Source: Gammaproteobacteria bacterium (lineage in GTDB: Bacteria > Gemmatimonadota > Gemmatimonadetes > Longimicrobiales > Gaopeijiaceae). From it: a stretch of 7,610 nucleotides of DNA. Positions within the stretch are counted from its first letter, which is position 1. Every line of letters starts with the position of its first letter. Position numbers and translations under genes: made by a program. Shown here one piece after another: positions 6,903 to 7,610 of this stretch. The notes beneath the pieces are model-generated. The model was not told where the DNA came from, did no database searches, and saw only the letters and a program-made list of their open reading frames with translations. The stretch spans positions 1-7,610 of the forward strand of contig JAHEKL010000128.1 in the NCBI GenBank assembly GCA_024638345.1, read 5' to 3'.

Positions 6903-6906
6903 TCCT
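6903..6906 (-). promoter_or_regulatory. Shine-Dalgarno AGGA deciding the peptidase start
   Basis: On the minus strand AGGA lies five bases before the ATG at 6897. It favours this start over the upstream in-frame start at 6951, which would add 18 residues ahead of an already long signal peptide. Confidence 0.6.
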
Positions 6907-7038
6907 ACGCGAGGGTACCGAGCCCATCCAGCACGGTAGTCCGGACCGCAAGGCCGGGCAAGCGTGGCTCGAGTTTGATTACCGTCGCAAGAAGGAGTAC
7001 CGTAACGTCCAATCGGGCAGATACTTCGACTCACGGCT

Positions 7039-7043
7039 GGGAG
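7039..7043 (+). promoter_or_regulatory. Shine-Dalgarno GGGAG for the second NHL gene
   Basis: GGGAG lies five bases before the ATG at 7049 and favours it over the in-frame ATG at 7061. Confidence 0.6.
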
Positions 7044-7048
7044 CACGG

Positions 7049-7610
7049 ATGAACGGGAAGATGAAGGGCCTCAGTTGCGGGCTGATTGCCTTCGGGTTGG
7101 CGGCACTACAAGCCTGCGGTGGAGGCGACCCGGACACTACAGGCGGTCAGCAGGGGTCCCAAGACGAGGTGCCCGTCTTCGAGGTGGACCCGGATTGGCC
7201 CACGATCCCGGACCAGTGGGTGCTGGGTGTGGTCGCCAGCGTCGCCGTCGACGACCAGGATCACGTGTGGGTCCTGCAGCGACCCGGATCCTTGGGACCG
7301 GAGGAGGCGCCCCGGGCCGCACCGCCGGTGCTCGAGTTCGACCCCGAAGGCAATTTCGTACAGGCGTGGGGGGGACCCAGCCTCGACTATCCGTGGCCCG
7401 AATCGGAGCACGGAATCTTCGTCGACTTCAACGGCTATGTATGGGTGGGTGGCAACGGTCCAGAAGACCAGATCCTCAAGTTCACGCGGGACGGTCAGCT
7501 CGTCCTGCAGATCGGGCAGCCGGGGGAGAGCCGCGGGAACCTCGACACCGAGAACCTAGGACGACCCGCGGACGTGTGGGTGCACCCCCCGACGAACGAG
7601 GCGTTCGTCG
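7049..7610 (+). CDS. NHL-repeat beta-propeller lipoprotein, 3' end outside window
   Basis: Open from ATG 7049 to the right edge without a stop, giving 187 residues of an incomplete protein. The N-terminus is Lys-containing and then hydrophobic, ending in ALQAC, a lipobox with Cys23 lipidated, followed by a Gly/Asp/Gln-rich linker. The propeller begins at about residue 45. Blade-like units are seen near 62-78 (VASVAVDDQDHVWVLQRP), 122-134 (GIFVDFNGYVWVG) and 172-187 at the edge. It is a paralogue of the 586-1815 product: both share DPxWP near the start, QWxLG, HxWVxxRP, APPVxEFD, VQAW, EHxxxVD, KFTRxG and LGRPA, in the same order and with similar spacing. It lacks the two insertions of the other copy. 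Its function is not evident; related propellers serve as binding or scaffold domains. It is transcribed divergently from the peptidase-molybdoenzyme-cytochrome cluster. Arg/Ser-rich ORFs in other frames here are artefacts. Confidence 0.9.
   Translation, partial: MNGKMKGLSCGLIAFGLAALQACGGGDPDTTGGQQGSQDEVPVFEVDPDWPTIPDQWVLGVVASVAVDDQDHVWVLQRPGSLGPEEAPRAAPPVLEFDPEGNFVQAWGGPSLDYPWPESEHGIFVDFNGYVWVGGNGPEDQILKFTRDGQLVLQIGQPGESRGNLDTENLGRPADVWVHPPTNEAFV

Larger units (their letters stand above)
6898..7048. promoter_or_regulatory. Divergent intergenic region with repeated TACCGT-like hexamers
   Basis: This 151-base gap lies between the divergent peptidase cluster and the second NHL gene, so it should hold promoters for both. 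Weak plus-strand boxes are TTGATT (6975-6980), 17 bases, then TACCGT (6998-7003). TACCG-type hexamers occur at 6916-6921 (TACCGA), 6933-6938 (inverted), 6980-6985 and 6998-7003. The inverted copy and the last copy extend to a 10-base inverted pair with one mismatch (6933-6942 and 6994-7003). These could be regulator half-sites or chance. Confidence 0.4.

Noticed and set aside
6094..6939. 281-residue plus-strand ORF opposite the peptidase
   Set aside because: It lies antisense to the PA and N-terminal regions of the peptidase and has no motif of its own.
7086..7559. 157-residue plus-strand ORF near the right edge
   Set aside because: It is out of frame with the NHL reading frame from 7049, which has a lipobox and propeller motifs; this ORF is Ser/Arg/Thr-rich noise.

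Overview
The window is high-GC, densely packed bacterial DNA with short intergenic gaps. Most of its products are predicted to be exported: two lipoprotein beta-propellers, a Tat-type molybdoenzyme, a lipoprotein cytochrome c and a secreted M28-type metallopeptidase homologue. This points to a Gram-negative-like heterotroph. The abundance of NHL-propeller lipoproteins and M28 peptidases would fit an uncultured Gemmatimonadota- or Acidobacteriota-like lineage, but that is an inference from style, not from a marker gene.

Layout, left to right. A small minus-strand hypothetical protein with a C-terminal coiled coil lies at 66-398. Upstream of it on the same strand is an NHL-repeat lipoprotein (586-1815). 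A 167-base divergent gap separates that from a plus-strand pair: a GYD-domain protein (1983-2312) and, 30 bases later, a UMF1/Atg22-like MFS transporter (2343-3635). This pair converges, with six bases between stop codons, on a minus-strand three-gene cluster. In transcription order the cluster is an M28-type peptidase (6897-5314), a sulfite oxidase-family molybdopterin enzyme (5317-4034, start overlapping the peptidase stop by four bases) and a mono-haem cytochrome c (4019-3642, 14 bases further on). After a 151-base divergent gap, a second NHL lipoprotein starts at 7049 and runs off the right edge. It is a clear paralogue of the first.

How the genes may work together. The molybdoenzyme and cytochrome c resemble a SorAB-type sulfite dehydrogenase: sulfite would be oxidised at the Mo centre outside the cytoplasmic membrane and electrons passed to the small cytochrome. 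Both carry lipobox-like cysteines, so both may be membrane-anchored. The peptidase is translationally coupled to them and carries His-His where M28 enzymes normally have the catalytic Glu-Glu, so it may have altered metal chemistry or no peptidase activity. A coupled M28-like/sulfite-oxidase/cytochrome c unit near two related propeller lipoproteins is the most unusual aspect of the window. No RNA gene, CRISPR array, insertion sequence or convincing intrinsic terminator was seen.
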